DNA of 14,586 nt from Porticoccus sp033791605 (GTDB lineage Bacteria; Pseudomonadota; Gammaproteobacteria; Pseudomonadales; Porticoccaceae): the NCBI GenBank assembly GCA_033791605.1, contig JASJGJ010000017.1, positions 1 to 14,586 of the forward strand. The letters run 5' to 3'. A program made the translations under genes and the position numbers. Shown in pieces: positions 12,777 to 14,586 of this stretch; position 1 is the stretch's first letter, and each line of letters opens with the position of its first letter. The notes beneath the pieces were generated by a model. The model made no database searches. It saw only the letters and a program-made list of their open reading frames with translations, and was not told the origin of the DNA.

Positions 12777-14586
12777 TTACATATTTCTGCGATACAAACC
12801 ACCAATGCTATACAGCGCTGAACTCATCTGACCCAAGGAGTTGGTTTTGGCTGCCTCCATTAGGCTTTCAAAAATATTGCCCTGATTAAGGGCCGCTGAT
12901 TTCAGCTCACTCAGTGCTGCTGACGAGTTATCGTGATGAAGCGAGCAATATGCCTGTAGGTTATCCACCTGCATTTGTTTCTCCGTGTCATCTGATCGCG
13001 CCAGCTCACGCCCCTCCAACGATTCTTCAGCACCCGCTTCAGGAAGAAATGTATTGACTCCGATCAAGGGCAAACTGCCATCATGTTTTTTGATTTCATA
13101 ACTCATACTTTCTTCCTGAATCTTGCCACGTTGATACATGGTATCCATGGCACCCAAAACGCCACCACGTTCAGAAATTCGCTCGAATTCAGCATAGACA
13201 GCCTCTTCCACTAAATCTGTCAGCTGCTCAATCACAAAGGATCCCTGCCATGGGTTCTCGCAGAAATTTAGGCCGAACTCCTTGTTGATGATCAACTGAA
13301 TGGCCATCGCTCTTCGCACAGATTCTGTAGTGGGTGTGGTAATAGCTTCGTCGTAGGCATTGGTGTGCAAGCTGTTGGTGTTATCAAAAATGGCATAGAG
13401 CGCCTGCAAGGTGGTGCGAATATCATTAAAGCTCATTTCCTGCGCATGCAAGCTGCGGCCCGATGTTTGAATATGGTATTTGAGCATTTGGCTACGCGGA
13501 CTGGCACCATAGCGCTCCTTCATGGCTCTGGCCCAGATACGTCGAGCAACCCGTCCCATTACGGCATACTCCGGGTCCATTCCATTGGAAAAAAAGAAAC
13601 TGAAATTGGGCACAAAGTCATCCACATTCATGCCACGAGACAAGTAATACTCGACCAGGGTAAAACCGTTAGATAGGGTAAATGCCAACTGCGAAATGGG
13701 GTTAGCCCCCGCTTCGGCAATATGATACCCACTCACCGACACGCTGTAATAATTGCGCACTTTGTTAGCAATAAAATATTCCTGAACGTCGCCCATCATG
13801 CGCATAGCGAAATTGGTGGAGAAGATACAGGTATTCTGGGCTTGATCTTCTTTTAAAATATCAGCCTGTACCGTACCTCGCACGGCGGAGAGTGTTTCCT
13901 TTTTGATTCTTGCATAGGTCTCTGCATCGACTAACTTATCGCCAGTGATACCGAGTAAAGCTAAACCCAAGCCATTGTGCCCCTCAGGCAGAACACCCTC
14001 ATAAGTTGGCTTTGTTTTACCTAAAAAGGTTTTTTCGATTTTATCTTCTGCGTCTCGCCACAAATCGTTTTCTTTCAGGTAAATCTCTACCTGCTGATCA
14101 ATCGCCACATTCATAAAGAACGCAAGAATCATCGGTGCGGGGCCATTGATCGTCATGGATACCGACGTTGTGGGAGAGCACAGATCAAATCCTGAATAGA
14201 GTTTTTTCATATCGTCCAGTGTCGCAATCGACACCCCAGAATTACCGACTTTCCCCCAAATATCTGGACGAGGATCCGGGTCCGCACCATAGAGGGTCAC
14301 CGAATCAAAGGCGGTAGACAGTCGTGTCGCAGGCTGCCCACTGGACACGTAATGGAAGCGCCGATTTGTACGCTCTGGCGTACCCTCCCCAGCAAACATT
14401 CGTGCAGGGTCTTCACCTGAGCGACGATAGGGGAATACACCAGCAACATAGGGGTAACTACCGGGTAAATTTTCCGCTAACAGGAATGTTAATATCTCAC
14501 CCCAATCCTGATATCGGGGCGCTGCCACCTTGGGCACCTTAAGATGGCTTAAGGATTCAACGTAATTGTCCCCAGTAATTTGCTCG
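12777..14586 (-). CDS. icmF: fused isobutyryl-CoA mutase IcmF, C-terminal part
   Basis: The frame stays open to the right edge, so this is the last 602 residues of a protein normally near 1,090. IcmF interconverts isobutyryl-CoA and n-butyryl-CoA with coenzyme B12; its N-terminal B12 domain and the MeaB-like GTPase chaperone domain lie outside the window. The visible part is the substrate-binding TIM barrel and C-terminal region: PYRRSGEDPARMFAGEG, TAFDSVTLYG, KVGNSGVSIATLDDMKKLYS, TVQADILKEDQAQNTCIF, SVSGYHIAEAGANPISQLAF, HIQTSGRSLHAQE, LHTNAYDEAITTP and the end GGLYRRNM. The Phe at 14394-14396 and Gln at 13836-13838 align with Tyr89 and Arg207 of methylmalonyl-CoA mutase and are the isobutyryl-type residues. 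A GTG at 14537 is internal. Confidence 0.95.
   Translation of the reverse strand, partial: EQITGDNYVESLSHLKVPKVAAPRYQDWGEILTFLLAENLPGSYPYVAGVFPYRRSGEDPARMFAGEGTPERTNRRFHYVSSGQPATRLSTAFDSVTLYGADPDPRPDIWGKVGNSGVSIATLDDMKKLYSGFDLCSPTTSVSMTINGPAPMILAFFMNVAIDQQVEIYLKENDLWRDAEDKIEKTFLGKTKPTYEGVLPEGHNGLGLALLGITGDKLVDAETYARIKKETLSAVRGTVQADILKEDQAQNTCIFSTNFAMRMMGDVQEYFIANKVRNYYSVSVSGYHIAEAGANPISQLAFTLSNGFTLVEYYLSRGMNVDDFVPNFSFFFSNGMDPEYAVMGRVARRIWARAMKERYGASPRSQMLKYHIQTSGRSLHAQEMSFNDIRTTLQALYAIFDNTNSLHTNAYDEAITTPTTESVRRAMAIQLIINKEFGLNFCENPWQGSFVIEQLTDLVEEAVYAEFERISERGGVLGAMDTMYQRGKIQEESMSYEIKKHDGSLPLIGVNTFLPEAGAEESLEGRELARSDDTEKQMQVDNLQAYCSLHHDNSSAALSELKSAALNQGNIFESLMEAAKTNSLGQMSSALYSIGGLYRRNM

Noticed and set aside
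14535..14537. GTG at 14537 as the start of the mutase gene
   Set aside because: Upstream in-frame codons to the window edge read as typical IcmF sequence (GDNYVESLSHLKVPK), so the gene continues off the window.

Overview
The window looks like chromosomal DNA of a gammaproteobacterium, probably a marine, Cellvibrionales-type one. That placement rests on gene order and protein style only. The run nrdR-ribD-ribE-ribBA(RibBX)-ribH-nusB-thiL-pgpA with a separate ribA is a gammaproteobacterial arrangement, and a C-terminal S41 peptidase next to hisF is also seen in that class.

Layout. (1) 1-700, + strand: 3' part of a carboxy-terminal processing (S41) peptidase gene. (2) 866-1099, + strand: a 77-residue DUF6316-like protein. 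(3) 1135-1908, - strand: hisF, without hisA, hisH or hisB beside it. (4) 2013-9563, - strand, transcribed right to left: nrdR, ribD, ribE, ribBA, ribH, nusB, thiL, pgpA, a secreted retropepsin-like aspartic protease gene, then ribA behind its own probable promoter. (5) 9721-10980, - strand: glyA, ending at a strong hairpin terminator. (6) About 11044-12776: an AT-rich block with one unusual + strand gene, 11777-12694. It encodes a membrane-anchored helical region joined to a dual-specificity-phosphatase-like domain, and has several palindromic elements around it. (7) 12777 to the right edge, - strand: 3' part of icmF, the fused isobutyryl-CoA mutase.

How the genes work together. RibA and the RibB half of RibBA start the two arms of riboflavin synthesis. 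RibD carries the pyrimidine arm forward, RibH joins the arms into lumazine, and RibE makes riboflavin. ThiL makes thiamine diphosphate, PgpA makes phosphatidylglycerol, NusB acts in antitermination, and NrdR represses ribonucleotide reductase genes. RibBA keeps a complete DHBP synthase domain but its GTP cyclohydrolase II domain has lost the zinc cysteines, so the separate ribA must supply that step. I see no FMN riboswitch. GlyA feeds one-carbon metabolism, and IcmF interconverts n-butyryl-CoA and isobutyryl-CoA.

The accessory part is the 11044-12776 block. Its gene is far richer in A+T than its neighbours, fuses two modules I do not recognise as a named family, has a perfect palindrome in its promoter, and stops 10 residues after the phosphatase active-site loop, exactly at an AAAGGGGCC repeat also found upstream. 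It is the best candidate here for something undescribed.
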